Assembly: GCA_035235625.1 (NCBI GenBank)
Contig: CP141140.1
Coordinates: forward strand, 7,398,685 to 7,462,684
DNA length: 64,000 bases
Direction of reading: 5' to 3'
Origin: Saururus chinensis
Taxonomy: Eukaryota; Streptophyta; Magnoliopsida; Piperales; Saururaceae
Below, in pieces: positions 35,466 through 47,420 of the stretch (the stretch's first letter is position 1; each line of letters starts with the position of its first letter). Both the position numbers and the translations under genes were made by a program. The notes under the pieces are model-generated. The model was not told where the DNA came from. It searched no databases and saw only the letters and a list, made by a program, of their open reading frames with translations.

Positions 35466-37627
35466 TCATGACTGAGAAATCCATTTATCATCATGTCTCC
35501 CAAGTGAATACCCTACAGACGGAATCTCTGTAAGATGAAGCGGATCAGGTTCTACTCCATAATCAGTGAGCGGTCTATGCTCTAAAACATCATCATGACT
35601 TTCAACAAATTCAGGAATCTCAACCTCTCCTCTCTTTATAACATTCCAAAGATACTGCAACCGGCTAATGTACTTGATCTTCCAGTAAACACTGCAAAAT
35701 AGATATAGACAGAAAAAGTGAATTGCAAAAGAAAAAAAAATCATTTCATTATTATTATGCATGCAATACCTATATATATTTTAGTTATCCTGAATCCATA
35801 AAGCTTGTTGGCATAGAGTAGAAAACAAGCAGAGCTTGACTAGAGTTGCATTTGAATCAGTTGTCTGTAGTAGCTTCAGCTCTGGTTTAACAATGTTATC
35901 GTTATCTATAACCTAAGTTATAGAATCCTTCACCTAAAACACATGTATAGAAGCATAAATAGAATTAAAATGAAAGATGATTCATTTTGAGTCCCAACAA
36001 GCCTATTTTGAGCCATAAATGACACAAGGAGGCTCAAGTTTGAGTCAATCAATAAACTAATGGACTAATTTTATGTAAAATGCGCTGATTCGAATCTGCT
36101 TATCAAGAGCCACACATCTCAAGAACATATATAAGCAAGAAGACTCGTCTTGATCCCCCATATAAAACAATTGAACAGTAACCTAAGCAGATAGAAACAA
36201 CAGAAAGAAAGCAATTTCCTTTCGATGTTTCAGTTGTGCCAGCTGCAAATAATCAAATTATATGAAACAGCATGGTCAAAAGATTTATGAGATGTTCCCA
36301 TGATATAGATGCTGCTGGACAGTTAACCGAAACAATTTGCTGCAAGATGTTGATCAAGTACTCACCCTCCACTTAAAAAAAAGCGACCCAGAGTTGCGAG
36401 CAGAAGTCTAGATCGGATTCCAGGGTGAACAAAGTAAACAGCACGAAGGCGGTCCTTGTAATCAGATGGAAGCTCTTCATAAATCCACCTCAAGATTAGC
36501 ATACCCGGCGAGTTATCCTCCCTCTGCACTGTGCTGTGGAAGTATACAATGCAGAAAGGTCCTTCTGACAACTCGGTAGAGAACTTATGAAAGAGGTACT
36601 TTTTCAGTCGCTCACCACTAATGACTGTAGCTGATATTGGCAGGAAAAGGGTATCAGTGAGAACTTCAGAAGCGATTTATGAAACAAACGGATACTGATA
36701 GCAATTTCCAGAAAGACTATAATCCTGTATGTAAAAAAAATATGTCGAAGATAATATAAAAGGGTATCATCATCGCCATAACAGTCACACCATCCATTTG
36801 GGCTGCACCATTTACACTTTGATTCAACTAGGACATTGTGATTCAATGCAAGCCATTTTGTACTCCAACAATGCACATTCAAGACATATCCGTGTCCACA
36901 ATGTTAGTTTATCGATTGTCTATAAAATTATAAGCCTTTTGGTATCATCATCTAAGCCGAGTCAAGTCCAGCAATTAGATAAATCTACATGCCTGAGGTG
37001 AGAAAAAATTTGACATAAAAACGTAGCTTAATGCCATGTCCGAAATGCACAACACACAAACACAACAAAGAGAAGACACTAAATACCACATGATTCTTTC
37101 AAAGCTAAAAAGGAAAACACCAGCCAGTATAAGTGTTCTCAAGCACGCAAATACAAAAGCGATAACTTTGGAACCCTAAAAGCAGACAGAGGGGGAAAAT
37201 AGTGAAGAAGAAGAAGAAGAAGAAGAAGAAGAAGAAGAAGGAGGAGGAATAGTAAATGGTAACCAACAAGAGAGCTGTTCTACTCGAATAAAAAAAACAG
37301 AGAGAGAGAGAGAGAGAGAGAGAAGCGCAAAATTTGTACCGCAGGAAGATCGAGAGGCAGCGGACGGGCGATACCTGGGAAGAACTTCCCGACGATGCGG
37401 AATATTCTATTGCCGGATTTGTCGGAGCCCTGAATCCGGAAGGCTTGCAGGAGCTCGAGGTCGGAGAAGTCCTCATATTCGCCGAGAAGGGAGGGACAGT
37501 CGTGCCAGACTTCCCCCTGCTCTCCTGCCGCTGGTGGCAGCAAAGATCGGCCGTCAACGCCGAGGTCCGATGCCAAGACGAGGACCGAGAAATCCTGGGA
37601 GGAGCGTCCGATCGGCGCGCTCTCCAT
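35466..37627 (-). CDS. Divergent CRAL-TRIO (SEC14/GDAP2-like) protein
   Basis: Three exons: 37627-37375, 36630-36366, 35691-35466; 744 nt, 247 aa; all junctions in phase with GT-AG. The N-terminus MESAPIGRSSQDFSVLVLAS leads to an acidic stretch, then SGNRIFRIVGKFFPA, ERLKKYLFHKF, GPFCIVYFHSTVQREDNSPG, LRWIYEELPSDYKDRLRAVYF, HPGIRSRLLLATLGRFFLSGG and VYWKIKYISRLQYLW. These are blocks of the divergent CRAL-TRIO lobe found in plant SEC14-type proteins and in the C-terminal half of animal GDAP2. There is no macro domain. The C-terminal tail (EHRPLTDYGVEPDPLHLTE) is long and polar. A lipid-binding or lipid-transfer role is known for the fold; the ligand of this protein is unknown. Intron 1 holds two microsatellites. 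Confidence 0.9.
37204..37250. repeat. (GAA)n microsatellite in intron 1 of the CRAL-TRIO gene
   Basis: About 12 GAA units followed by GGAGGAGGA. On the coding strand this is a pyrimidine-rich TTC run. Confidence 0.9.
37300..37322. repeat. (AG)n microsatellite in intron 1 of the CRAL-TRIO gene
   Basis: About 11 AG units, 53 bp from the exon 1 splice donor; a CT run on the coding strand. Confidence 0.9.
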
Positions 37628-39429
37628 GGCCCGTCTAACGTCCGTAACTCCAACTCCCCTAATTTGAATCCCAAAGGTCCGGATCTACCACAACTGGGCT
37701 TCTGCAGTTCTGCTATCTACTTCTTGCTTGTCTGCTTCTCCCGCAAATGCAAATGGGAGCTTGTTGAGCCTTCAATGAGACGCAACGTGAGTCTCGTGAT
37801 TGCCCATTTCAGATAGTAACATGCAACACCCACGCGTTTCATACGAACTGCAGAGGCCATAATGCCATATAGGTGCTCATCCGTCGCTATCTATGTGGGT
37901 GTGAGATATGTATTGTCTTTAAATTAGCGGCGTGTGCTGGCTAAAATATTGGGGTGATAAATTATTTATCTTATTTATATAAGGCAGATATTTTTATGTC
38001 CACCGCAAAAACTGACATGGCTACGGAACAATTAATTTTATTCGGCTATGAACATAAACAAATAATTATCTGCACATTTATACATAATTACAGGATAAAT
38101 ATAAATAACAGAAAAAATAGGATTTGGTAGCTATATAGCATGTTAGGACTTAGGCAAATATGTTATATAGCTACTAACACTAATAATTAGGGTTTGCAGT
38201 ATATGTTAAATAAACTATAATATGAATTAAGGTAGACGTGAATGGATATAGATAAAGAATATGCAAATAAGAGATCGGCTATTATTTGTGTCCGTTTCTA
38301 TCCGTATACACCGGTGGCGGTGGACAGACTGATATATAGCTTTGCAGATAACCTCGGGTCTTGTTAGGTGTGCATACACATCGTGTTGACAATATACTCC
38401 ACCACTCACGACACAATGCGTTAGTATGGTATGCCTCGATCAAAACCGTCACCACCAGACACGACACATTAGTATGGCACGCCCAATCAAAACCGTCAGT
38501 GCTTTGACATGGATTAAGGCCTCGCCTCTACGTCTACGACAGTTCAATTCAGCTCCGTAGACCGGAAACGGAGAGTCTAATTAATGAACGGTGTTTGGTG
38601 TTTTCAAAAAATTCGGTTCAATATGACACTGTATCAGAACGGGCTGGATTTATATCGGAGTGGATTTGAGTTTAAGTTTTTTCTAACACTATCCTTTTTT
38701 TGGCTGTTAAAAATGAACTCCATCTTGTAATTGCGATTATCCAGCCACATGTTATCTCATTGGAGTAAACCCCCACAAAAAATTCTGGCTATCTATTTTT
38801 GCCCCTCAATATGCCCACATAAAACTTTTAGAATCATTAGTTGTTTTCATCAAAGTCAAAAGTTCACCCAACTTTGGAATATATTCTAATAAAGTAAAAA
38901 GACATATAATTGCATTTCCAATCCAAGGTGCTGATATAATTGGCCACAGCCTTGTTTTTTGCGCCATGAAAAAAGGTCGATGATTCGATCCATGAATAAC
39001 CTAAACCAAACATACAACCCTCACGAAAAAGATTTACATATATTGCAACTTTAGCTAAATCAATGGCCAGTTTGTAGCATTGGACAACGTATAATTCGAG
39101 ACAAATAGATAGACTTTAAATTGTTTAATCTATTTGAATTGGGTTTGGTTCAGGTCAAGTAAAACCCAAACCCGACCCAACTTGATGAATCGGTAAGATT
39201 TCTCAAAGCAAACCACTTACTAAAGCCAATATATCCCAACTACATTAACAACCACTTACCTATTTGTTATTTGCAATTTAACAGTAACATACCTCTATAA
39301 GGCTACAACTTTCTTTTAAGAGTAAGATTTAAAAAAATGCATTTGCATTTTCTAAAAAATTGTTATTTTGTTAAAGTTTTCTTCTAGCTTTTTTTATAAT
39401 TTTAGAGCTTATTCTCTCTCTTTTATATC
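37628..39429. other. Intergenic spacer
   Basis: 37628-37850 is the promoter side of the CRAL-TRIO gene. The rest is AT-rich and without recognisable genes. At about 39140-39190 there are CCCAAACCCGACCC and GGGTTTGG words typical of hAT subterminal repeats, possibly the left end of the decayed hAT element that follows. Confidence 0.4.
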
Positions 39430-40960
39430 TTGTCAATCCTTCAAACATATGCAACACTCTACTGTCGTTAGATCTAAGCGACTTCTCTAATTACCAAGTA
39501 CCCTACTTCCTGCACTAAAAGTATATTCCGAAGCTACTATACACATCGGAGAAATTAGTAAATTATGTGCTAAGGTGACAAGCACATAATAATTTTTTTT
39601 GATGTGTTTGTCACCAAAGTAAAACATTAAAGTTACTTGTTTCTTCTTCAGTTAAAAAGTCATAAAATTATTTTATAAATATATAAGTAATTTATTATTA
39701 GAGGTATTACTTGTATATTTTTGTTTATTTCTACTAAGTGATACCAAGAAGAGTCATTTTTATTTATAGAAGGAGTTGGAGCAATAGAATTTCTACTGCC
39801 ATACATAGATTCATATGTATCAAATAAACAATATCATGTATTTTTTAACTTCTTTAATATATTTAGTACATTCTAAAGCCATATTATTATATATGGCAAA
39901 AGATTCCACCTATGTTTAATATTTAAGATAATTTTTTAATATTTTTTATTGTATTGTTTACATAAATAATTAAATTCATGAGATCTAGATGGAGAAAAAC
40001 TAATATATACTAAAACATTTTTAATATTTACTACATGATTTTTAACAACATTTAAACCTTATAGAACAAATAAATTAATAACATGACAACATCTTACATG
40101 AAAAAAAAATCATCTAACATAGGGCGTAATTGTGATTAAAGAAATTCAATAGTATTTTTATTATTTGAAACATAATCTAAGGTAATATAAATAATTTTAT
40201 TATTAATATAATAGTCATGTAAAGCCGCCATTATAGACCTGCTAATTACAACTCTCGTATGAGGAGATTCTAATAAATTAAAAGTAATAGTTCTTTATTT
40301 AAAACCCAATCATGATCAATATAATGTGATATAATATAAACATATCCTAAATTTTGGTTACCACTCTATATATATGAAGTAATAGAAATTTTACCTAGAA
40401 TTGTAAAAAGAATTTTAAGGAGATTGTCTTTGTATTTGTTGAAGAGTTTAAAATAATCTAACGTAGTTGTATTATGAGAAACTTTGTGGAAGCATGAGTT
40501 GAGGGCGCATACCTTTGAAACTTTTTATCATATGCAAAAGAAAATAGTTGTTCGGCTTGCACAATGTATTTTTGGCTAGCTCACTCCAATTTGTACTTTT
40601 GGTATATGTAAAAATGTTCAAACTAGTCAATGAGCTAGCATGGCTAGCTAACTGTTAGGCCTTTGCAAGGCACTTGTCGACATGCCTAAAAAATGACTCA
40701 TTCCGTTGGTGGAAATAATGAGATGTATTTTGCAATGTTTGCAAACTGTGGAGCATGTGTTCAAGTTTATCTGGGTCTGACATTTCTTTATTTGTCAAGT
40801 ACGCCTACACATACTAAACTTTACACTTCATAGACTTGTTTGTCGCCCATGACCACGACCACAAGTTGTCTCCACTTCCGGTTCTATTGGTTGCTCTTCA
40901 TTTGCCGAGATGAGATGCCAAACTAGTAATCATAATGAATTTGATTTCCTCGTTCGAAGG
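39430..40960 (-). pseudogene. Decayed hAT transposase
   Basis: The minus strand shows fragments of a BED zinc finger/hAT transposase in the expected order: a BED-like finger CKHCKIH...GMSHFLG at about 40660-40750, LDYVSNN (family LDNASNN) near 40180, a CHVINL-like block near 40085, and a C-terminal dimerisation region with SAGSRVL and TTVECCICLKD at about 39440-39540. Stops and frame changes are spread through all of it, so it is long dead. It is a plain DNA transposon relic. Terminal repeats were not found. Confidence 0.7.
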
Positions 40961-42686
40961 GCATTTGATTTTATATAGTATTGGAGTTGGACTTATTCAT
41001 GGAATGAGAGTGAGAGTAGTGAGCCATTTATAAAAAATTAGAAAGTTTAAGATACAATTAAAAATAAAGTATGAAAAAAGAATAAAATAAAATAATAATA
41101 TTACAAATAAAATACTTCGAATTTGTGTAGAGAATTGCCCGACTTGAGTTTAGAGAACCAAATTTAGATGAGAGAGCTTGAAGAAGAAGAACTTGAATAG
41201 TTGAAAATGCTCAATTGAAGAATGGAGGAGAAAGCTTGAACTTGAAGGAATTGAAGTGAGTGATTGATTGAGCCTTAAGTGAACATTTAATTACTTGATT
41301 AATTTGAAGCTTGAGAGATTGAGTAAGAGTGAAGAGTAAAAGTAACCTTCCCTTTTCTCCAAGTTATAAGGCAACTTTCTGCCCTTGTTAAATGATGAAA
41401 CCACCCCAACTATAAGATCTTCTATTTTATTACCTTTTTTATTTGTGTTTATTTTAATTTGATTTGATTTTCTCAGGGTAATAAGTTAGTTTAATTATGA
41501 ATTTCTTAAGGTTTTATTTTATTTTAGAATATTAGTGTCAAGTTTGATTTACAAAATTTTCACATATTTAAGAGAATTTTTCTATTTTCCTTGATTAAAG
41601 AAGCAGGACTCACTGTCAAACCCATGTCTGTATTGGATGACGTGCTACCCTTTTCAGCTGCTAACCTTTTATTATTTTCTCTAAGTGGGTTGGATGTGAA
41701 TAAAATTATTTTTAAGTTAAATGTGCACTTAAATGGTCACTTAGAGTCTAATTCACATATTTTTTAACCCAATAATTTAATTTTCTAGCCTATAAGCCAC
41801 TTACTATAAAAGGAAAACCTTAGCCCATTTCTCAAATAGGGAATGACTGAGATTAAGAAGGAGGTTAAGCTATACCCTCAATTTTTAAAGGAGAAACCCT
41901 TTTTAAGGTAAGATCTTCTCTTAATCACACCTTAATCCTTTTAATTTTTGTCTTAACCATCTCATCTTTTATTTCTCCTACTTAGATTCTTATTTTCTTT
42001 CTTTTAAGATTATATTTTTAATTTCGATTTAGAACCCTAATCTATGTAATTTTCATTTTTAACCTAAAAAAATCTTGAATCTATCATTCGCATGTTAATT
42101 TGGGTCTATTAACTAAGTTTTAATTAGGACTAACCAAAAGCCCAAATTTTTTGGTAGGATTCTTGAGGTTGGAGTCTATTCAAGGGACTCACAAGCTGAA
42201 TAGAGGTAAGGGGTTTTTATATTGAGTAATTTTTTTTCCTTGTAATGCCATGATTGTGAGTTTATATAAGCTTTTGAAGCATTTTGACATGTAATAGTGA
42301 TTCTTTAAAAATATGGAATTTATTATTATTTTTATATATTTAAGTATGAAATTTTTTATATCTATCATATTTGAGGCTTATGTATTGATTATATAATGTT
42401 TCGGGAATTTATATAAAATTTTAAAATAATTTTGATTCTGTTTTCGAGATGAAGATGACAAATTAGAGTGAAGTGTCTTGATAGTTCAAATGGGATAGCT
42501 AGCCGTTTGAACAGGCAAATAGAAAATTGGCCATGTTGATTTTTTTTGTTGCTTTGTGATTATTTTTCATTTATTCTTTATGATTCGAGTATATTATGAC
42601 CATGTTGAACTATCTACCACACACGTTAAATAATACCTAACATGTTTGCAACCATGTTAGGTATTATGTTTCACATTCCAACAAGT
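40961..42686. other. Intergenic spacer
   Basis: No gene. 41100-41350 is a purine-rich stretch with repeated TTGAAG/GAGAGCTTGAA words. The rest is AT-rich. A short inverted pair CCTAACATG/CATGTTAGG lies at about 42636-42661. Confidence 0.35.
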
Positions 42687-42695
42687 GGTGGTGAT

Positions 42696-43280
42696 CGATG
42701 TTTCAAAACTCAGATCGGTCCACTAGTTTGAACGTAGTCAATTGTACCCAACCAAAAATTTGGGCCTAATCGTCCAAGTTGCAAGCCAACGTTGACCTGG
42801 GCTGGTCAACTCACCCTACCAAATTTGAACTGGCAACTCAGAGGTCTAGGTTTTACCCAAAGAAAGGAAAGGGGAAGAGATTAAGGCGGAAGAGGAGAAC
42901 AAAGGGGTAGTTGTGGTGGGGCTCAAGCTAGGGCAAAGGCACAAATTGCCTCTCTGGGGTTGGGTATGTGGTCGGGGGCTTCTCCAGGGTCAGATTCATG
43001 GTAGAACCACTAAGGAGGAGAGGGAGGGGAAGGGGGAGGAAGGTCATCGTCAGGGTCGTACCATTGTGGTTGGGGCGCTAAGGAGGAGATGGAGGGGAAG
43101 GGGGAAAGAGGTCAAAGGGAGTTGCCACATGGGAAGAAGGAAGAGGAAAGTTGTTGTTGGGTAGTTTCATCGTGGCCAGGGTGCCTAGGAGGATAATGGG
43201 GAACCGATGCCACAATTAACCCCCAATTAAACCCAATTGAATTGGCCTGAACACCAATCCAAGTTAGGTTTTAAAATATT
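42696..43280. mobile_element. MULE-like non-autonomous element with 9-bp duplication
   Basis: A perfect 9-bp direct repeat GGTGGTGAT (42687-42695 and 43281-43289) flanks 585 bp. The ends are imperfect inverted repeats (left CGATGTTTCAAAACTCAG; right, inverted, AATATTTTAAAACCTAAC). A 9-bp duplication is the Mutator hallmark. The inside has AACCAAA/GGTCAAC words and a G-rich body (AAGGAGGAGA twice, GGAGGGGAAGGGGG twice). Its open frame is only compositional. Same family as 48265-49342. Confidence 0.6.
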
Positions 43281-43446
43281 GGTGGTGATGGTATTGGCTA
43301 AAACCTACACTATGACATGTTATTGTTACATGAAGAGTGCTAAATAGTTTGTCACAAATAAGGGGACAAAATTTTTTTTGGCAATTACAGAAATAGGTGG
43401 GCAATACATTTTCAAATAATTGAGGTCAGGCTCATCATGATTATTA

Positions 43447-43625
43447 CTCCCTCTGTCCCTATATTAATAATTTATTTGAAAAATAATATTTTTTATTGAT
43501 TAGTGAAACTTCATCTAAGAGAAGGGAAAAAAGTTTATAATACTCTTTTTTAGCATCAAGCTACTTAAATTTAACAAAATAGAGCTATTAATAATGGAAC
43601 AAATTTTTTTTGTCAAATAGAGCAT
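43447..43625. mobile_element. Stowaway-like MITE, right end lost
   Basis: It starts CTCCCTCTGTCCCTATATTAATA and shares TTTTTATTGATTAGTGAAACTT, CATCTAAGAG and AATTTAACAAAATAGAG with the copy at 44636-44799. It fades out after GAGCTATTAATAATGGAAC, without the expected GAGGGAG end. Confidence 0.6.
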
Positions 43626-43640
43626 TAATTGAAGAGTTAT

Positions 43641-44635
43641 GAAATTTTTTTTTATAAGTAAAATTGCAAAAATTGTCACTTACCAAAAACTATCATGTAA
43701 AATTGTCCTTCCTAAAGGCATAATGCATCACCGCATGAACAGCCAGAAGGTTTTAATTTGCAGTTGGCAAAAATGATAGCATGCATACGCAGATGATAAA
43801 ACAACAAGGTTCAACTTGGACCATGCACCATTCTAACATTGGAATAGATTTAGACAATGCTCCGCGGAAAATTGGTATTCCACTCCCATTCGGATTGGAT
43901 TATGGACCAGAGAATGACATTAATTCGAAGACAAAATTGACGTTTCTCAACGAAAATTTCCAAGTAACATTTCCTCGAGCTTAGGTTAGAACAGACTTTG
44001 CTATAAATATATAGACTGACTCCCACTAGAACATATTAGCTTCTTACATAATTGCGTTTCTACATAATCAATCCCAAATATTTTGCTCGCTTGTACAAGA
44101 TATCGGTTACTCTGCAGAGGCTCCTCTTTTCACAACCATGTCCATGATGACCACTACTTCCATGATGGCCACAAACAATTTATGCTACTTAACCCACCTG
44201 ACCACGTCTACCACTACAACAGAGAACAAAAATAAGGCAATTTTGCTAGTGTTTGTTCAGAAGTAATTCCTTCACTGGCCAACGTAAGAAAGTAAAAGAA
44301 ACATAACAAACAACGCAGACATTTGCACAGGTAAGTAGCGAGTGGCATTTAGCAATTTTTTGGTTCACAGTTCTGCCAACGCAAAGATACAGCCTGCGAT
44401 AGTGTAACATGGGCAACCAATGATGATATATTTAGAAAATAAAGCCCATCGAATATACGAACCACAAGTCTAGAGAACACTTTTTTGCGTTTTCTTTTCT
44501 TAATGGAGGAATGTCATGTACTAACAAGCAGATCCCGGGTCACAAGTGCTAATTCAACAAATATAGAACTTAAAAAGAATTGAAACGAGCCCCAAACATA
44601 AATTTTACCTTCAGCCTTAAGATGATACATTGATG
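43641..44635. other. Intergenic spacer downstream of lycopene cyclase
   Basis: No supported gene. A 67-codon open frame at 43781-43984 has no recognised domain. Confidence 0.35.
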
Positions 44636-44799
44636 CTCCCTCTGTCCCATACTAATAGTTCCATTTGAAAAATAGTGATTTTTATTGAATAGTGAGACTT
44701 ACATCTAAGAGGATAGAAAATAGCTTTTAAAATTATTTTTTGAGTACCAAGCCACTTAAATTGAGCCAAATGAGCTATTAATATGGAACTGAGGGAGTA
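44636..44799. mobile_element. Stowaway-like MITE, best-preserved copy
   Basis: It starts CTCCCTCTGTCCCATACTAA and ends TTAATATGGAACTGAGGGAG followed by TA; the ends are inverted repeats. The 164-bp body contains TTTTTATTGAATAGTGAGAC and CCACTTAAATTGAGCC. This is the reference for the family copies at 3056, 33126, 43447 and 49369. It lies about 115 bp past the stop codon of lycopene cyclase, probably in or near its 3' UTR. Confidence 0.75.
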
Positions 44800-44914
44800 A
44801 TCAGATATGACAAACACCAACAAAAATGACTTAGTTGACGTTGAGAGTATAAAACTTTCAGATAAATATGCATCGTTGCAATTTATATGTTACAACATAT
44901 TGAAATTACTGAAA

Positions 44915-46429
44915 TCAATCTCTATCTTGCACTAAATTGTTAATCATCCCCACCAATGGAAGCGTGCCCTTGGCCATTATTTCTAGCTTAGACGTATTTG
45001 AAGCATGAGCAAACAAAGAAAGACCAAAGGTTATAAGTTCAGGAAGGAACAACCTTGACGACAAAAAGCCATGCCAGTAATGAGGTTCTAAATCAAAAAA
45101 CGCATCAAAAAATCTTCTAGTAGCCTCCAAATCAAGCTTGAGCAGGATATCCATACCAAAGCAGAAGAACTCTCTCTGCCTCCTCCTCTCTATCGGCCAC
45201 AAATCCTTCCAAACTTGACCAGATAATTCACTACCTGAAAGGCCATATTTAGGGCTGAGATACTGCACAATTGCTTTGGCCACTATTGGAGCTGCTGCTA
45301 TAGTCCTCGCAACCATGTATCCTGTTGAAGGATGCACCATTCCTGCTGTTCCACCAATTCCCACAACCCTCTGAGGAAGCACTGGAAGGGGACCACCCAT
45401 TGGTATAACACATCTCTCATCTTCTTCTATGCTCTTCACCCTTATACCCAAATGTCTCAATCTAGCTACCATCCTTTCCTGTATGTCCTCCATCTGAACC
45501 CCAGGACGAGCAACTAGGGATGTTTCTTCCAGAAAAATTCGATTTGAAGAGAAAGGCATTGCATACAGAAAAGTAGGTATCTTACTGTTCCTCTCCTTCA
45601 ACTTGACATTATCATTCAAATGTGAATCCCTCCAGTCCATGAACACCATCTTATCGACATCAAATGGGTGTTTCTCGACCTCAGCTAATATCCCGTAAGC
45701 CACTTGGTACCCAGGGTTGTAGGGCTTATCATACTGAACGAGACACCTCGAAAATCCGGTGGCATCAAGGACGACTACTGCTTGAACTGTGACTCCATCA
45801 TTACAAATAAGGTAGGATTTTTCCTCCTCATGAACCACTTTAATCACTTTAGACTGATGGAACTTTACACCATTGGATATGCATTTCTGCATCATCTTGG
45901 ATTTCAATTGCTTCCTATTCACCCTACCATAAGGCCTCTCAAGATGCTTCTTATTCTGATCGTTTACATAAACAACTGCACCAGACCACGTGGTGTCGAG
46001 GCAATCCAGAAGGTCCATAGCTTCAAATTCATCAACCCACACGCCATAATTGTTGGGCCAGATCAATTTGGGAGACGGGTCGATACAGCACACAGAGAGA
46101 CCAGCGTCGGAGACCTGCTGAGCGACTGCAAGCCCTGCGGGGCCTCCACCGACAACAACCAAGTCGACGACCGGTGACTTGGATGGATCGTATATGGGGA
46201 GGTCAAATTCAAGATTTTCTTTCTTCGTTTCGGGAACAAGCTCTAACAGGGCACTACTTTTGGCCCTGACAGAGGATTTCCTGAACCATTCCAAGCGAGG
46301 CCTACTGGGTCTGAGCTTGGAATTAGGGTTTCCAAGCTTCGGAGAAGTAAAAGGAGTGTGTTTTTCAGCAAGACCATAGAGTGGGTGCAGCAGTTCCAGC
46401 CTGTTGTGAGCTCGGAGGATAGTATCCAT
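44915..46429 (-). CDS. LCYB: Lycopene beta-cyclase, chloroplastic
   Basis: Closes the beta rings of lycopene to give beta-carotene in plastids. One coding exon, 1515 nt, 504 aa, the usual length and intronless form for plant LCYB. The start MDTILRAHNRLELL is the family start. Residues 1-80 are a plastid transit peptide rich in Ser, Arg and Lys. The dinucleotide-binding motif VVDLVVVGGGPAGLAVAQQ lies around residue 85, followed by WPNNYGVWVDEFE, LDATGFSRCLVQY, AMPFSSNRIFLEETSLVARP, GGTAGMVHPSTGYMVART and FFCFGMDILLKLDLEATRRF. The end INNLVQDRD matches the family. It is much closer to LCYB than to the epsilon-cyclase. Capsanthin/neoxanthin-synthase-type paralogues cannot be fully excluded by eye, but the motifs are those of LCYB. 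Confidence 0.96.
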   Translation of the reverse strand: MDTILRAHNRLELLHPLYGLAEKHTPFTSPKLGNPNSKLRPSRPRLEWFRKSSVRAKSSALLELVPETKKENLEFDLPIYDPSKSPVVDLVVVGGGPAGLAVAQQVSDAGLSVCCIDPSPKLIWPNNYGVWVDEFEAMDLLDCLDTTWSGAVVYVNDQNKKHLERPYGRVNRKQLKSKMMQKCISNGVKFHQSKVIKVVHEEEKSYLICNDGVTVQAVVVLDATGFSRCLVQYDKPYNPGYQVAYGILAEVEKHPFDVDKMVFMDWRDSHLNDNVKLKERNSKIPTFLYAMPFSSNRIFLEETSLVARPGVQMEDIQERMVARLRHLGIRVKSIEEDERCVIPMGGPLPVLPQRVVGIGGTAGMVHPSTGYMVARTIAAAPIVAKAIVQYLSPKYGLSGSELSGQVWKDLWPIERRRQREFFCFGMDILLKLDLEATRRFFDAFFDLEPHYWHGFLSSRLFLPELITFGLSLFAHASNTSKLEIMAKGTLPLVGMINNLVQDRD

Positions 46430-46460
46430 TCTGAACTGAAAGGGCTTTCGCAAAATCTCT

Positions 46461-46869
46461 CTATAAAACACAATATATAATTATATATACAGCAAAGTTG
46501 CTATAACTTTTCTCCTTAAATCCAATTCAAACTATGAAGGCTTTTCCCCTTTAAGCAATTCAAGATGTACTTGTATACCAAACAAATAAAAATCAAGATG
46601 TAGTTCGAGAAATTCTTCGAAACAAGATAAGGGTCGGCTAGAAGCCCGAACTTCCCAACCAGTATCCAAGGAGCTGCTGGAATTTAACTCCAGTTATTTG
46701 AATTTCCGCAGACTGATGAGCCATTTGCTAGTTAAGAGAATTCGACCGGCTGGAAACATTTGCCTAAAATATGTGGGCCGTTTCAGGATTTGAATGAATA
46801 CTAGCGCGACGAATTTGAGGATTGAACAGATTAGAAGTCACTGAAGAAGAAAATGAGAACAGGCCTTAC
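46461..46869 (-). other. Probable 5' UTR intron of lycopene beta-cyclase
   Basis: On the minus strand a donor ACTGTGAC|GTAAGG ends a GC-rich leader exon at 46870. An AT- and T-rich stretch ends at the acceptor GTGTTTTATAG (46461-46462), 31 bp before the ATG. Leader introns are known in several plant LCYB genes. This is a splice-site prediction only. Confidence 0.45.
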
Positions 46870-47149
46870 GTCACAGTGGAGTCGGAGGTGGAGAGGGCAG
46901 CAAGCGCAAGCGCGGAGCTACAGAAGCATCGTGTCCACCGCGAGTGCCGCGGAAAGTAGACATGGACAACAGCGAACCGAGCTCATCCAATGGCCACCTC
47001 GCATTTTATTGCTCAACTTGCTCTCTTTCTCTCCGTGAACGTCAAAATCTGCATCAGTTTCTCCTCTCGTTTGTCAACCGTGTCGCGAATTGAGCACACG
47101 CACTCTACTTTAAGGTCCAACCCTCATCTCTAAAAAAAATTTAAGAAAA
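46870..47149. promoter_or_regulatory. Leader exon and promoter region of lycopene beta-cyclase
   Basis: A GC- and CpG-rich patch at about 46860-46980 stands out from AT-rich surroundings and would be the untranslated first exon and core promoter. No clear TATA box was found. The open frame on the plus strand here is not a gene. Confidence 0.35.
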
Positions 47150-47420
47150 AATTGTGATGGGCCTAGTGCCGGGTCGGCCCTTTTGCCCGATAGAATTTTT
47201 TTTTAAAAAAAATTGTCTTTAAGGCCCAACCGGCTATGCCGATTGATCTGTGGCCTATGGGCAGGGGCCTCAAAGGGGCACGGTTGGGGCCTGAGACACA
47301 ACCGGGCCGGGCTGATTTAGGCCCCGGGCCGTGACCGAGATGGACTAATTTAGGCTTCGGGCCTTAAATCTTGAGCCCGACAAGACCATGCACATGCCTG
47401 CCTATTTACCACCTTTACTT
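47150..47420. repeat. GGCC-dense repeat
   Basis: GGGCC, GGCCC and CGGGCC words occur more than a dozen times in 250 bp (for example GGCCCCGGGCCGTGACC at about 47320), as in subterminal regions of plant hAT elements. No ends or target duplication were found. Confidence 0.4.

Noticed and set aside
37105-37674. 189-codon frame over exon 1 of the CRAL-TRIO gene
   Set aside because: Other frame of the real exon; its Phe and Ser/Leu runs come from the GAA and AG microsatellites.
42913-43164. 83-codon frame in the MULE-like element
   Set aside because: Arg/Gly-rich product of a G-rich repeat; no domain.
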